This document shows, in pieces, positions 24,904 through 32,630 of a DNA stretch of 64,000 nt. The notes beneath the pieces are model-generated. The model ran no database searches. It was not told the DNA's origin and saw nothing but the letters and a program-made list of their open reading frames with translations. The position numbers and the translations under genes are program-made. The stretch comes from Parvularcula sp964219355. GTDB taxonomy: Bacteria > Pseudomonadota > Alphaproteobacteria > Caulobacterales > Parvularculaceae. Every line of letters begins with the position of its first letter. The first letter of the stretch is position 1. The DNA is taken from the NCBI GenBank assembly GCA_964219355.1, contig CAXPOZ010000005.1:124001-188000 (forward strand), read 5' to 3'.

Positions 24904-26586
24904 ATGACAAAGCCGGATGACATGGATCAAATTGCCGCAAAGGCGGCCCTGAAACGCTGGTCGGCGGCGGCCCGCGAGGCCGTATCGATGGGTCTTCTCT
25001 ATTCGCTGGGCGGCGCAATGTGCTGGATCGTCATCGCGTGGGCAGTCGGAAATGCCACTGGCCTGATGGCCGCAGGACAGAATGCCGCAACACCCGCTAT
25101 GGCCGGGATCGCAGCCGTCCTTATACGCGCGATCCTGTTGTGGCGGAGCGAGAGAATGGCCGACCGGGCGGGCCGGCAGATGGTAGAGGCGGCCCGGCGC
25201 GAGATACTGAGCCGGATCGGTGAAGCGGGCTCGACAGTTCTTGCCGGCGACAGCCCTGGCGCGCGCGTGGCGCAGATTTTCGACCGTACACAAATGCTAG
25301 CCGGTCATGCCGCAAGGTGGCAGCCGGGGATGCGGCTTGCGGTTCTGATCCCAGTCTTCATCCTGATCGCTGCCGCGACGCAAAGCTGGCTGGCCGCCGC
25401 CCTCCTCTTTTTGTCGGTACTCGTCCTGCCGCTCTTTATCTGGCTGACCGCCAGTGGCACGGCGAGCATTGCACGCGCGCAGCAGGACACGCTCGATGAG
25501 CTCTCCGGCGCCTTTCAGGCTCGCGCCGCACAGACCGGGCTGATCCGCTCCTTCCGGGCGGTCGCGCGAGAGACCGCTTACATCAGTGAGGCCGCCGAGG
25601 CGCTCCGTTTACGCACATTGGCGATCCTGCGGCGTGCATTTCTGTCTTCCGCCGTGCTCGATTTCTTTGCCTCTATCTCGATCGCGCTGGTCGCGGTTTA
25701 TGTCGGCTTCAAGCTTCTCGGCGTCTTCCCCTTTGGTACGGGCGAGACACTGACCCTGGCCGAAGGCATGATGGTGCTGGTCCTGGCGCCGGAATTCTTC
25801 GCGCCAATCCGGCGGCTGTCCTCGCTGCATCATGACCGCGCGGATGGTGTCGCTGCTGCCGCCCAACTCGGGGGCTGGCTTGCGGATAAGGACCAGCCTG
25901 CCGCTCGAAAATGGCCGACACAAACCGCGCCCATGACAATTAAGTTCGAGCAGGTTGATCTGGCCGTCGGAGGACGGACGATCCTCACCGGCCTCGAATT
26001 CGAGGCACGCCTTGGCAGCATCACGGTCCTGTCCGGTCCGTCCGGGTCAGGCAAGACATCCTGCCTGCTCGCGCTTCTGGGTCAGGGCGAGGTTCGCGCG
26101 GGGCGAATTCTGGTCGACTGCCGGCACTTTGCGCCACCGGACAGTCTTGCGGACAGCACAGCCTTCCTCCGGCAGGCTCCATGGATCACAGAAGGGACGA
26201 TTGCGGACAATCTGCGCCTTGCCCGCCCTGATGCCAGCGAAGAAGAGCTGATCCGCGCTGCGGAACAGGCAGGACTTTCCGGCTTCATCGATTTGCAGGG
26301 AGATGGACTTTCCCGCCCGCTGGCACGGTTCGGGGCGGGCCTTTCGGGTGGCCAGCGACAGCGACTGGCACTGGCGCGCGCGCTCCTTCGCGATGCGCCA
26401 CTTCTTCTTCTCGATGAGCCGACCGCGCATCTCGACGAAGTAGCAGAGCGTGATTTCCTCCGTCTCCTGACTTCGCTGAAAACAGACCGGACGATCCTGC
26501 TCGCCAGCCACCGCAATGCCGTCATCGAAGCGGCAGACCTTCATGTCGATCTGACCCGCCATATGACGGCGCGGGAGGCCGCGTGA
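24904..26586 (+). CDS. cydD: Thiol reductant ABC exporter subunit CydD
   Basis: A 560-residue fused ABC exporter half: a transmembrane domain (about residues 20-310) and a nucleotide-binding domain with Walker A GPSGSGKTS (about residue 380), the signature LSGGQRQRLALARALL and Walker B LLLLDEPTAHLD. CydDC exports glutathione or cysteine, or acts on heme, to allow assembly of the bd oxidase, which is encoded divergently next door. The start is ATG 24904, with no strong ribosome site; ATG 24922 is an alternative. The stop overlaps the GTG of cydC by four bases. Confidence 0.94.
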   Translation: MTKPDDMDQIAAKAALKRWSAAAREAVSMGLLYSLGGAMCWIVIAWAVGNATGLMAAGQNAATPAMAGIAAVLIRAILLWRSERMADRAGRQMVEAARREILSRIGEAGSTVLAGDSPGARVAQIFDRTQMLAGHAARWQPGMRLAVLIPVFILIAAATQSWLAAALLFLSVLVLPLFIWLTASGTASIARAQQDTLDELSGAFQARAAQTGLIRSFRAVARETAYISEAAEALRLRTLAILRRAFLSSAVLDFFASISIALVAVYVGFKLLGVFPFGTGETLTLAEGMMVLVLAPEFFAPIRRLSSLHHDRADGVAAAAQLGGWLADKDQPAARKWPTQTAPMTIKFEQVDLAVGGRTILTGLEFEARLGSITVLSGPSGSGKTSCLLALLGQGEVRAGRILVDCRHFAPPDSLADSTAFLRQAPWITEGTIADNLRLARPDASEEELIRAAEQAGLSGFIDLQGDGLSRPLARFGAGLSGGQRQRLALARALLRDAPLLLLDEPTAHLDEVAERDFLRLLTSLKTDRTILLASHRNAVIEAADLHVDLTRHMTAREAA

Positions 26587-28229
26587 TCGATCTTTTCAAT
26601 CGTCTCGGTGCGCCGGGTAGGAAACGCTTCTTGCTGGCCCTCCTCCTTTCCGCCATAGCGGGGGCTGCCGGGATCGGCCTCTTGGGGCTTTCGGGCTGGT
26701 TCCTCACCGCCTCGGCACTGGCGGGCACCGCCGGAGCGGGCCTCGTCTTCAACCACCTCTACCCCAGCGCCGGGGTCAGGGGATTTGCTCTCACCCGAGT
26801 CATTGCGCGCTATGCGGAGCAACTGGTTGGCCATGACGCCACACTCAAACTCTCGGCCAGCTTACGTCCCAGACTGTTTGCGGCGAGTGCGCGCAGCACG
26901 AGGGGGTTCACCCCGCTGCCTGCTGCCGCCCTCACCGCGCTGATCGACGATGTCGAAACGGTCGAGGGCGGCTTCCTGCGGGTGTTGAGCCCGCTGGCAG
27001 CAACGCTCGCTGCAGCCTTTATCGCCATCGGCTTTGCCATGGCCGCCCATCCGGCGCTGGGCGCAGTGACAATCCTGGTGATGCTCTTCACCGGCTGGTT
27101 CCTGCCCCGCCGCGCGATCAGGCAGGTACGAACGGAAGCCGAAATTCTCGCCAGCACCACCGAAACCGAACGCGGCCGCATCGCCAATCTGGTCGAGAAT
27201 GCCGTCGAGCTGGATGTCATCGGCGCCCTGCCGCGCCTTGCCGATGAGGCCGCCGATGCCCTCACTGCCCATCAATCCGCGCTCAGCCGGATCGAGGGCC
27301 CGTTCCGTCAGTTCGGTGCGATCAATGCCGCCGCCGGTGGCGTGCTGGCTTTCCTGACCCTCCTGACCGGCCTGTCAGAGCCCGGACGATTGGCCATATC
27401 CGCCGGTGGAGCGCTCGCCATTCTCTCGGCCTTCGATGCCATAGGCGCCATGACCAAAGTGCTCGAAGCGGCCCCGCGTGCGGCTGCATCGGCGGCGCGA
27501 CTCCTCACCATCATCGAGGGGCAAGAAGCGATCCCCTCCCCGCCGGTAGAAGAAGCCGCGCCTTTGCCGGAGATCTTCCCCGTCACAGCCGCAGACATGA
27601 TGATCAGCCCCGCTAAGGGCGCAGCCGAGATCGGGCCCTTCAGCTTTTCGCTCCGTAAGGGGAGCGTCACTTTTCTGTCCGGCCCGTCTGGCAGCGGAAA
27701 GACCACCCTTCTTGAAACCCTGATGCGCCTTCAGCCCGTTGCGGGCGGGGAGCTGCACTATAACGGCATAAGCTGGACGGACTGCCGGACTACGAGCGTC
27801 CTTGCGCATATGTCGTTGAGCCCGCAATTCGCGGCCTTCCTGCCCGGCTCTCTGCGCGCGCAGTTCCAACTTGCCGATCCCGATATTTCGGATGAGCCGA
27901 TCATGCAGGCCATCGAATTTGCAGGCCTCAGCGAAACCTTCCGGGCACGAGACCTGAAGCTCGACGATTGGCTTACGGAAGAGATGGCAGGACTGTCAGG
28001 CGGGGAGCTGCGACGTCTAGGCCTTGCGCGCGCGATCGCTGCGGCCCCGTCCCTGCTCGTGCTTGACGAGCCCTTTGCCGGACTGGAGGAAGGGCTCGCC
28101 CTTCAACTCGCGGCGCGGCTCACCGAGTGGGCGGCCAAGGGCGACCGCGCCCTCCTGATCGCGATGCATGACACGCTCGATTTCGACTGGGCGCCGCTAG
28201 AACGTCAGGTCATCCGGCTCGGCAGCTAA
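26583..28229 (+). CDS. cydC: Thiol reductant ABC exporter subunit CydC
   Basis: A 548-residue partner of CydD with the same domain order: helices from about 18 to 300, then a nucleotide-binding domain with Walker A GPSGSGKTTLLE (about residue 368), signature LSGGELRRLGLARAI and Walker B LLVLDEPFAGLE. The linker before the ATPase domain is short and proline-rich. GTG start (GTGA overlap) with GGAGG five bases upstream. Gene order cydD-cydC, divergent from cydABX, keeps oxidase and assembly factor under one regulatory region. Confidence 0.94.
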   Translation: MIDLFNRLGAPGRKRFLLALLLSAIAGAAGIGLLGLSGWFLTASALAGTAGAGLVFNHLYPSAGVRGFALTRVIARYAEQLVGHDATLKLSASLRPRLFAASARSTRGFTPLPAAALTALIDDVETVEGGFLRVLSPLAATLAAAFIAIGFAMAAHPALGAVTILVMLFTGWFLPRRAIRQVRTEAEILASTTETERGRIANLVENAVELDVIGALPRLADEAADALTAHQSALSRIEGPFRQFGAINAAAGGVLAFLTLLTGLSEPGRLAISAGGALAILSAFDAIGAMTKVLEAAPRAAASAARLLTIIEGQEAIPSPPVEEAAPLPEIFPVTAADMMISPAKGAAEIGPFSFSLRKGSVTFLSGPSGSGKTTLLETLMRLQPVAGGELHYNGISWTDCRTTSVLAHMSLSPQFAAFLPGSLRAQFQLADPDISDEPIMQAIEFAGLSETFRARDLKLDDWLTEEMAGLSGGELRRLGLARAIAAAPSLLVLDEPFAGLEEGLALQLAARLTEWAAKGDRALLIAMHDTLDFDWAPLERQVIRLGS

Positions 28230-28305
28230 TCGATCCCCCTCGCCTGACCAAAAAGTCGCAGCCACACCTCCGATTTTCCTCAGCCGCAACCTTGTTTTTC
28301 CTTGT

Positions 28306-28334
28306 TTGCGTTTATACGTATCTATTGATATTCT
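28306..28334 (+). promoter_or_regulatory. Promoter of the second ArsR-family regulator with shared motif
   Basis: TTGCGT (28306-28311) and TATTCT (28329-28334) are 17 bases apart. The spacer begins in GCGTTTATACGTAT, which matches 12 of 14 positions of GCGTATATCCGTAT in the operator before DUF2892. This suggests that the same or a paralogous repressor binds both. Confidence 0.5.
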
Positions 28335-28382
28335 GGCCCGAATGCCGGGCCGGGCCATGGCGCGTGACGAGGAGGACCTGCC

Positions 28383-28817
28383 ATGCATGAGCAAACGCAG
28401 GAAACATTCCGGCCGGTACCGGAGCTGACCCACGCGGCGGGCGTCTTCAAGCTGTTGTCCCATCCCTACCGATTGATGATCTGCTGTCATTTGCTCTCTG
28501 GTGAAAGCTCCGTAGGCGCCATGGAAACAGATCTCGGCATCCGCCAACCCAATCTAAGCCGGGAGCTGGGCAAGCTGCGCAATGGCGGTCTGCTGGCAAC
28601 TCGCCGGGAGTCGAAGGTCGTCTATTACCGCCTCGCAGATACGGACACCGCCCGGATGATACGCACACTCTGCGATTGCTTCTCGATCTCCTTGTCCGTC
28701 GAGCATCCAACTCAAACCGCCCTCCCCGCAGCAATCTCACAGGTTTTCGACGACACAGATGTGAGTTTTCAGGAAGAACCCACCGTCATCGCTGACCGCA
28801 GCACCGCCAAAAACTGA
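28383..28817 (+). CDS. ArsR-family regulator, second SqrR/BigR-like paralogue
   Basis: A 144-residue winged-helix repressor similar in outline to the regulator at 16146: KLLSHPYRLMICCHLLSGESSVGAME, recognition helix RQPNLSRELGKLRNGGL and wing RRESKVVYYRL. Cysteines are C34 and C35 in helix 2, and C97 and C99 in the last helix. The second pair is displaced by one turn relative to the SqrR-type C-terminal cysteine, so sensing may differ. The 45-residue tail after position 100 is extra and looks disordered. GAGGAGG precedes the ATG. It lies 62 bp before the persulfide dioxygenase gene, a typical BigR-Blh arrangement, so it probably controls that operon. Confidence 0.82.
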   Translation: MHEQTQETFRPVPELTHAAGVFKLLSHPYRLMICCHLLSGESSVGAMETDLGIRQPNLSRELGKLRNGGLLATRRESKVVYYRLADTDTARMIRTLCDCFSISLSVEHPTQTALPAAISQVFDDTDVSFQEEPTVIADRSTAKN

Positions 28818-28878
28818 TATTTGCGCACGCGCTTATGCTTTGGCATTTTGCCGGAGAACTCTGCATCGGGAAAACGAT

Positions 28879-29751
28879 ATGACGGCCAATCATCCGGACA
28901 TCACCGCCTTTTTCGATGAGGGCACCTTCACGGTGTCCTATGTGGTCCGCGATCCGGCGACGCGCGCCTGCGCGATTGTCGACTCGGTCCTCGATTATGA
29001 TCCGGCATCTGGCCGGACGAGCACCACGTCAGCCGACCGGATCATCGAATTCGTCAAAGAGAATGAGCTGACGGTTGAGTGGATTCTTGAAACCCATGTC
29101 CATGCGGATCATTTATCCGCTGCCCCCTATCTCAAGGAAAAGCTTGGCGGCCGGATCGGCATCGGTGAAGAAATCCGCACGGTGCAGGATGTCTTCGGCA
29201 AGATCTTCAATGCCGGAACGGAGTTCCAGCGCGACGGCAGCCAGTTCGATCATCTGTTTACGGATGAGGAGATTTTCAAGATCGGCACGCTCGAAGCAAG
29301 CGTGCTACACACGCCGGGGCATACGCCCGCCTGCCTGACCTATGTGATCGGCGATGCCGCCTTTGTCGGCGACACGCTCTTCATGCCGGATTTCGGCACG
29401 GCACGGACGGATTTTCCGGGCGGCGATGCCCGCACGCTTTACCGCTCGATCCGCAAAGTGCTCTCCCTGCCGCCTGAAACACGGCTCTTCATGTGCCATG
29501 ATTACAAGGCGCCGGGCCGGGATGACTATGCCTGGGAGACCACCGTGGCGGAGGAACGCGCCAATAATATCCACGCGAACGATACGATTAGCGAGGATGA
29601 GTTCGTCGCGATGCGTGAGGAACGCGACGCCACGCTGGGCATGCCACGGCTGATCCTTCCTTCCGTGCAGGTCAATATGCGTGCTGGCGAGCTACCGCCC
29701 GCCGAAGACAATGGCGTGCAATACCTCAAAATCCCGTTCAACGTGCTCTGA
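28879..29751 (+). CDS. Persulfide dioxygenase-like metallo-beta-lactamase-fold protein (ETHE1/Blh)
   Basis: A 290-residue MBL-fold hydrolase. The metal motif is THVHADH (H73, H75, D77, H78), then LHTPGHTPACLTY, with further ligands in GDTLFMPDFGTARTDFPGGDA and MCHDYKAPG. The DFGTARTDFPGG segment is characteristic of the ETHE1/Blh persulfide dioxygenase branch, which oxidises glutathione persulfide to sulfite with O2 and one iron. It is the next step after SQR in sulfide oxidation. The start is ATG 28879, giving the usual N-terminus for the family; an upstream in-frame ATG at 28840 is unlikely. It is convergent with nsrR, three bases apart. Confidence 0.88.
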   Translation: MTANHPDITAFFDEGTFTVSYVVRDPATRACAIVDSVLDYDPASGRTSTTSADRIIEFVKENELTVEWILETHVHADHLSAAPYLKEKLGGRIGIGEEIRTVQDVFGKIFNAGTEFQRDGSQFDHLFTDEEIFKIGTLEASVLHTPGHTPACLTYVIGDAAFVGDTLFMPDFGTARTDFPGGDARTLYRSIRKVLSLPPETRLFMCHDYKAPGRDDYAWETTVAEERANNIHANDTISEDEFVAMREERDATLGMPRLILPSVQVNMRAGELPPAEDNGVQYLKIPFNVL

Positions 29752-29754
29752 CGA

Positions 29755-30207
29755 TCAGCCGTCTGTGTGAGCCGCAAAGCTTTCCAGCCGGTCGAGCAGA
29801 ACCGGCGCATTGCCGGTCAGATCCGCGAGGGTCACCTTGTCGAGTTCGGCAAGGAAGGCGTCGAGCCCGCGCCGGAACAACGCGCTTAACCGGCAGACCC
29901 CGATCAGCGGGCAGCTATTGGTCTCGCTGTTGAAACACTCGACCAGTTCAAGATCGCCCTCGGTGATCCGCACGACATCGCCGACGCGGATCTCTTCCGG
30001 GGTCATGCCGAGCCGGATGCCGCCTGTCCGCCCCCTGATATTCTCAAGAAAGCCATGCTGGCCGAGCTGGCGCGCCGCCTTCAGAAGATGCGCTTTGGAA
30101 ATACCGTAGGCCCGCGCGACATCCTCCACCCGGACCGTCTCGTCCGGATGCAGAGCGCAATAGACCAGCGTGCGCAGCGCATAATTCGTATACGCCGTCA
30201 GTCGGAT
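29755..30207 (-). CDS. nsrR: Rrf2-family Fe-S regulator, NsrR-like, non-ATG start
   Basis: About 150 residues. The HTH part reads IRLTAYTNYALRTLVYCALHPDETVRVEDVARAYGISKAHL; three cysteines sit in ECFNSETNSCPLIGVCRL (Cx7Cx5C), as expected for an Fe-S Rrf2 regulator. No ATG, GTG or TTG occurs before the HTH. The frame between the upstream TAA (30234) and the HTH offers only ATC at 30207, with GGAG seven bases upstream and the exact family N-terminus, or CTG at 30225. A GTG at 30129 would delete the first helix. The aspartate usually at position 8, a cluster ligand in NsrR, is asparagine here. NO sensing is most likely; an iron-responsive RirA-like role is possible. Confidence 0.8.
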   Translation of the reverse strand: MRLTAYTNYALRTLVYCALHPDETVRVEDVARAYGISKAHLLKAARQLGQHGFLENIRGRTGGIRLGMTPEEIRVGDVVRITEGDLELVECFNSETNSCPLIGVCRLSALFRRGLDAFLAELDKVTLADLTGNAPVLLDRLESFAAHTDG

Positions 30208-30234
30208 CGCGTGTCTCCGTGTCAGTCCGCCTTA

Positions 30235-30257
30235 AAATGGCAATTTACATACCACTT
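30235..30257. promoter_or_regulatory. NsrR-box-like dyad upstream of nsrR
   Basis: A 23-base element beginning AAGTGGTAT on the minus strand and ending GCCATTT; 7 of 11 pairs are complementary, with a single central base. It shares the half-site with the dyad in the cyd promoter region (24846-24868) and lies 10-28 bases before the nsrR start, consistent with autoregulation. Confidence 0.45.
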
Positions 30258-30316
30258 TTAGGCGGGACACCATCGGAGGCCAAGCACCGTCCTGAAATTT
30301 CATAAATGAAGGAAAA

Positions 30317-30393
30317 TGGTACCGCCTCCCCGGTTCGAACGGGGGACCTCTTGATCCACAATCAAGCGCTCTAACCTACTGAGCTAAGGCGGC
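30317..30393 (-). tRNA. tRNA-His (GTG anticodon)
   Basis: A 77-base cloverleaf with CCA encoded (30317-30319). The acceptor GCCGCCT pairs with AGGCGGT (one G-U). The D stem is GCTC/GAGC, the anticodon stem CTTGA/TCAAG with loop TTGTGGA, giving anticodon GTG (30357-30359), and the T stem CCCCG/CGGGG with TTCGAAC. The base before position 1 is T, not G, and the discriminator is A73, so the G-1:C73 identity pair is absent. That combination is known from a group of alphaproteobacteria. Confidence 0.97.
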
Positions 30394-30494
30394 ACGTCGG
30401 GTCACCGGCAGGGCCGGATCGCGAGCGGCAGGCCATACGCCCCGCCGCCCGAGATTTCAAGAAGCTTTGGCGAGGCGATTTTGCCCCGCCGGAC

Positions 30495-31307
30495 TTAGCT
30501 GCACTGATAGCCGAGACGCGAGGCTTCGGCCCGAAGCTGGGCGATCCGGTTGCCCGGTGCCGGGTGGGTCGAGAGGAATTCCGGCGGCCGGCTGGAATTG
30601 GCACTCGCCCGCTCCATATTGCGCCAGAAATCAATCGCCTCACACGGATTATAGCCCGCCTGTACCATTAGGCGCAGCCCGCCAATATCGGCCTCAAGCT
30701 CATGCTCGCGGGAGTTTGGCAGGAGGAAGAAGCCGAGCGCACCAAGGGTTGCACCCTGCAGCGCGCGCTGGCGGCAGGCATCGGTCTCACATTGTGAACC
30801 GACAGCAACGCCGACGCCGACCGCACCAATCTGGCCGAGGGTCTGTTGCGCATAACGCTCTTGCGAGTGGTTATACCGGACGTGCTGGATTTCGTGTCCG
30901 ACAACGGCGGCGAGCTGGGCGTCATTCTCCATCAAATCCATGATGCCGGTATAAACGCCGATCTTGTTCCCCGGCAGCGCGAAGGCGTTGAGGTCGTCCG
31001 AATCAAAGACCCGATATTCCCAGCGGGCCGGATCATCGCCCATCGCACGGATCAGGCGGACCGACACGCGATCTAGACGTGAGGTGTAGCGCGGATCGGT
31101 GCTGATCCGCTCCTGCTGCTTGATCTGGGCCCAGGCCTGATTCGCCTGGGAGACCATGGAGGACGGATCCCCGAGCAGAAGCTGGCTCCGCCCCAGCTCT
31201 TCATTATAGGTACAACCGGCGAGGACGGCGGCGAGCGCGCCAAGTCCCAAAGCTGGTTTTACGAGTGATTTGAGATGCTTGCGCAGGCTCGGGATAATGG
31301 TTGTCAT
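30495..31307 (-). CDS. M48-family metallopeptidase, lipoprotein
   Basis: A 270-residue zinc peptidase. The N-terminal signal ends in the lipobox LAGC (C31), so it is probably anchored to a membrane facing the periplasm. The catalytic motif VGHEIQHV (HExxH, about residue 138) is followed by ELEADIGGL (about residue 202), which holds the third zinc ligand. It resembles LoiP/YcaL-type periplasmic M48 peptidases involved in outer-membrane protein quality control. GGGAGAG precedes the chosen ATG; the frame is open further upstream but lacks a signal. The exact substrate is unknown. An imperfectly placed GCAATT-CCGT-AATTGC palindrome (31337-31352) lies upstream. Confidence 0.92.
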   Translation of the reverse strand: MTTIIPSLRKHLKSLVKPALGLGALAAVLAGCTYNEELGRSQLLLGDPSSMVSQANQAWAQIKQQERISTDPRYTSRLDRVSVRLIRAMGDDPARWEYRVFDSDDLNAFALPGNKIGVYTGIMDLMENDAQLAAVVGHEIQHVRYNHSQERYAQQTLGQIGAVGVGVAVGSQCETDACRQRALQGATLGALGFFLLPNSREHELEADIGGLRLMVQAGYNPCEAIDFWRNMERASANSSRPPEFLSTHPAPGNRIAQLRAEASRLGYQCS

Positions 31308-31396
31308 CGATGGCTCTCCCTTGGGGCGCGTTAACCGCAATTCCGTAATTGCTTGTCCCTTATCTGAACGCTTGCGGCAAGCCGCAGGTTCAATGC

Positions 31397-32203
31397 TCAC
31401 CCGTCCATGGGCCGGGTCTTGCGGTGCTGAGCCAACCGGCCGCCATCAACGAAGACGGTCTGGCCGGTGATGAAAGACGCTTCTTCTGATGCAAGGAAAT
31501 GGACGGCGTTGGCCGCCTCTTCGGGCTCACCGCGCCGGGCCAGCGGCGTTTCGGCAATCGCGTGCTTGCGGTCTTCGCGGCTCTGCAGCTCGACATCGTC
31601 GATTTCTGACTTGATGGCTGCGATGCCGACCGTATTGGCCCGCGCGGCATATGGCGAGAGTGTCAGCGCGACGGCTTTGGTCAACTGCACGATGGCTCCT
31701 TGCGTTGCGACGAAGATCGCGTGATCGGCAGTGGCGGTGACAGCCTCATTTGAGACGATATTCACGATCGCGCCGGATTTGGCAGCATTCGCCCCGCCAT
31801 CGTCTGTGTCGCCCGCCTGACGGATGATCTCACGCGCCACCGCTCGATTGAGGAGGAAGGCCGCTCTCACATTGCGGTCAAAGACGGTGTCATAATCCGT
31901 CTCCGTCGTATCTAGCAGTGGGGCCGCATGGAAAAAGGTCGCACAATGAGCAAGCACATTAATTTCGCCGTAACAGTCGAGCGCCTCGGCAACGATATTA
32001 TGGACGTCGAGTTTCTGGTGAAGCTCCGCCTCGATGAAGGTCGCCGTGCCCCCTGCACTATTGATCTCATCACGCAAGGCTATGCCGCGTTCGCTATCAG
32101 TATCAGCAAGGATGAGCTTGTCTTTTGATTTTGCGAATCGCAGGGCCGCCGCACGGCCGATGCCGTCCACTGCGCCTGTCACGATGACTGATCTGCCGCC
32201 CAT
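31397..32203 (-). CDS. SDR-family protein lacking catalytic Tyr and Lys
   Basis: A 268-residue classical-SDR fold. The cofactor motif TGAVDGIG (residues 9-16) is intact, N111 (NVRAAFLL) and S151 (IVNIVSNE) are present and the C-terminal GQTVFVDGG is normal. At the catalytic YxxxK, 13 residues after S151, the sequence is F164-V-A-T-Q168, so both the acid/base tyrosine and the lysine are replaced. The NNAG motif is also changed to AHCA. It may bind NAD(P)H without ordinary oxidoreductase activity, or use other residues. GGAG lies seven bases before the ATG. No frameshift is seen, so it is not an obvious pseudogene. Confidence 0.85.
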   Translation of the reverse strand: MGGRSVIVTGAVDGIGRAAALRFAKSKDKLILADTDSERGIALRDEINSAGGTATFIEAELHQKLDVHNIVAEALDCYGEINVLAHCATFFHAAPLLDTTETDYDTVFDRNVRAAFLLNRAVAREIIRQAGDTDDGGANAAKSGAIVNIVSNEAVTATADHAIFVATQGAIVQLTKAVALTLSPYAARANTVGIAAIKSEIDDVELQSREDRKHAIAETPLARRGEPEEAANAVHFLASEEASFITGQTVFVDGGRLAQHRKTRPMDG

Positions 32204-32233
32204 TTATCGCTCCATCGCCCGGAAATCGGGCAT

Positions 32234-32264
32234 GAAAAAAGCCCCGGTGTCGTCCCCCGGGGCT
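32234..32264 (-). terminator. Terminator of the DUF465 gene
   Basis: Read on the minus strand, AGCCCCGG and CCGGGGCT pair around a nine-base loop and are followed by TTTTTT. It lies about 25 bases past the DUF465 stop and before the SDR start, ending that short transcript. Confidence 0.8.
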
Positions 32265-32288
32265 CGGTTGGCAAGATGCAAACTGTCC

Positions 32289-32468
32289 TCAGTTCGGCTT
32301 ACGCATGGTCTCCAGAGAGAACATCTCATCCTTGATCGCCAGCTTCTGGCGCTTGAGGTCATGCAGCCTGAGTTCGTCCTGCATGGGTCTTCGCATTTCC
32401 TCTTCAATAAGAGTCTCAAGACTCCGATGACGTTCGTCGAGACTGGTGAGACGTGCATCGATGTTCAT
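32289..32468 (-). CDS. DUF465 (YdcH-like) small helical protein
   Basis: A 59-residue protein: MNIDARLTSLDERHRSLETL, then a basic helix with LKRQKLAIKDEM. This is the DUF465 pattern, two amphipathic helices likely to form a coiled coil. Function is unknown. AAAGGAG lies nine bases before the ATG. It is monocistronic with its own terminator. A second, longer DUF465 gene lies 1.3 kb away at 33762. Confidence 0.88.
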   Translation of the reverse strand: MNIDARLTSLDERHRSLETLIEEEMRRPMQDELRLHDLKRQKLAIKDEMFSLETMRKPN

Positions 32469-32630
32469 GGGGAGACACTCCTTTCAAGGTTGCTGTCAGA
32501 CCCCGAGTGGAACATCCTTCGGTTACCGGAGTCACGAGAAAAATGGTTAAGACACAGGTGTTTTTACAGTGCTGGATGGCGGGCTTTCTTCGCTTTAACT
32601 TTTTGTATTTTAGGGTAATTCACTGATTTT

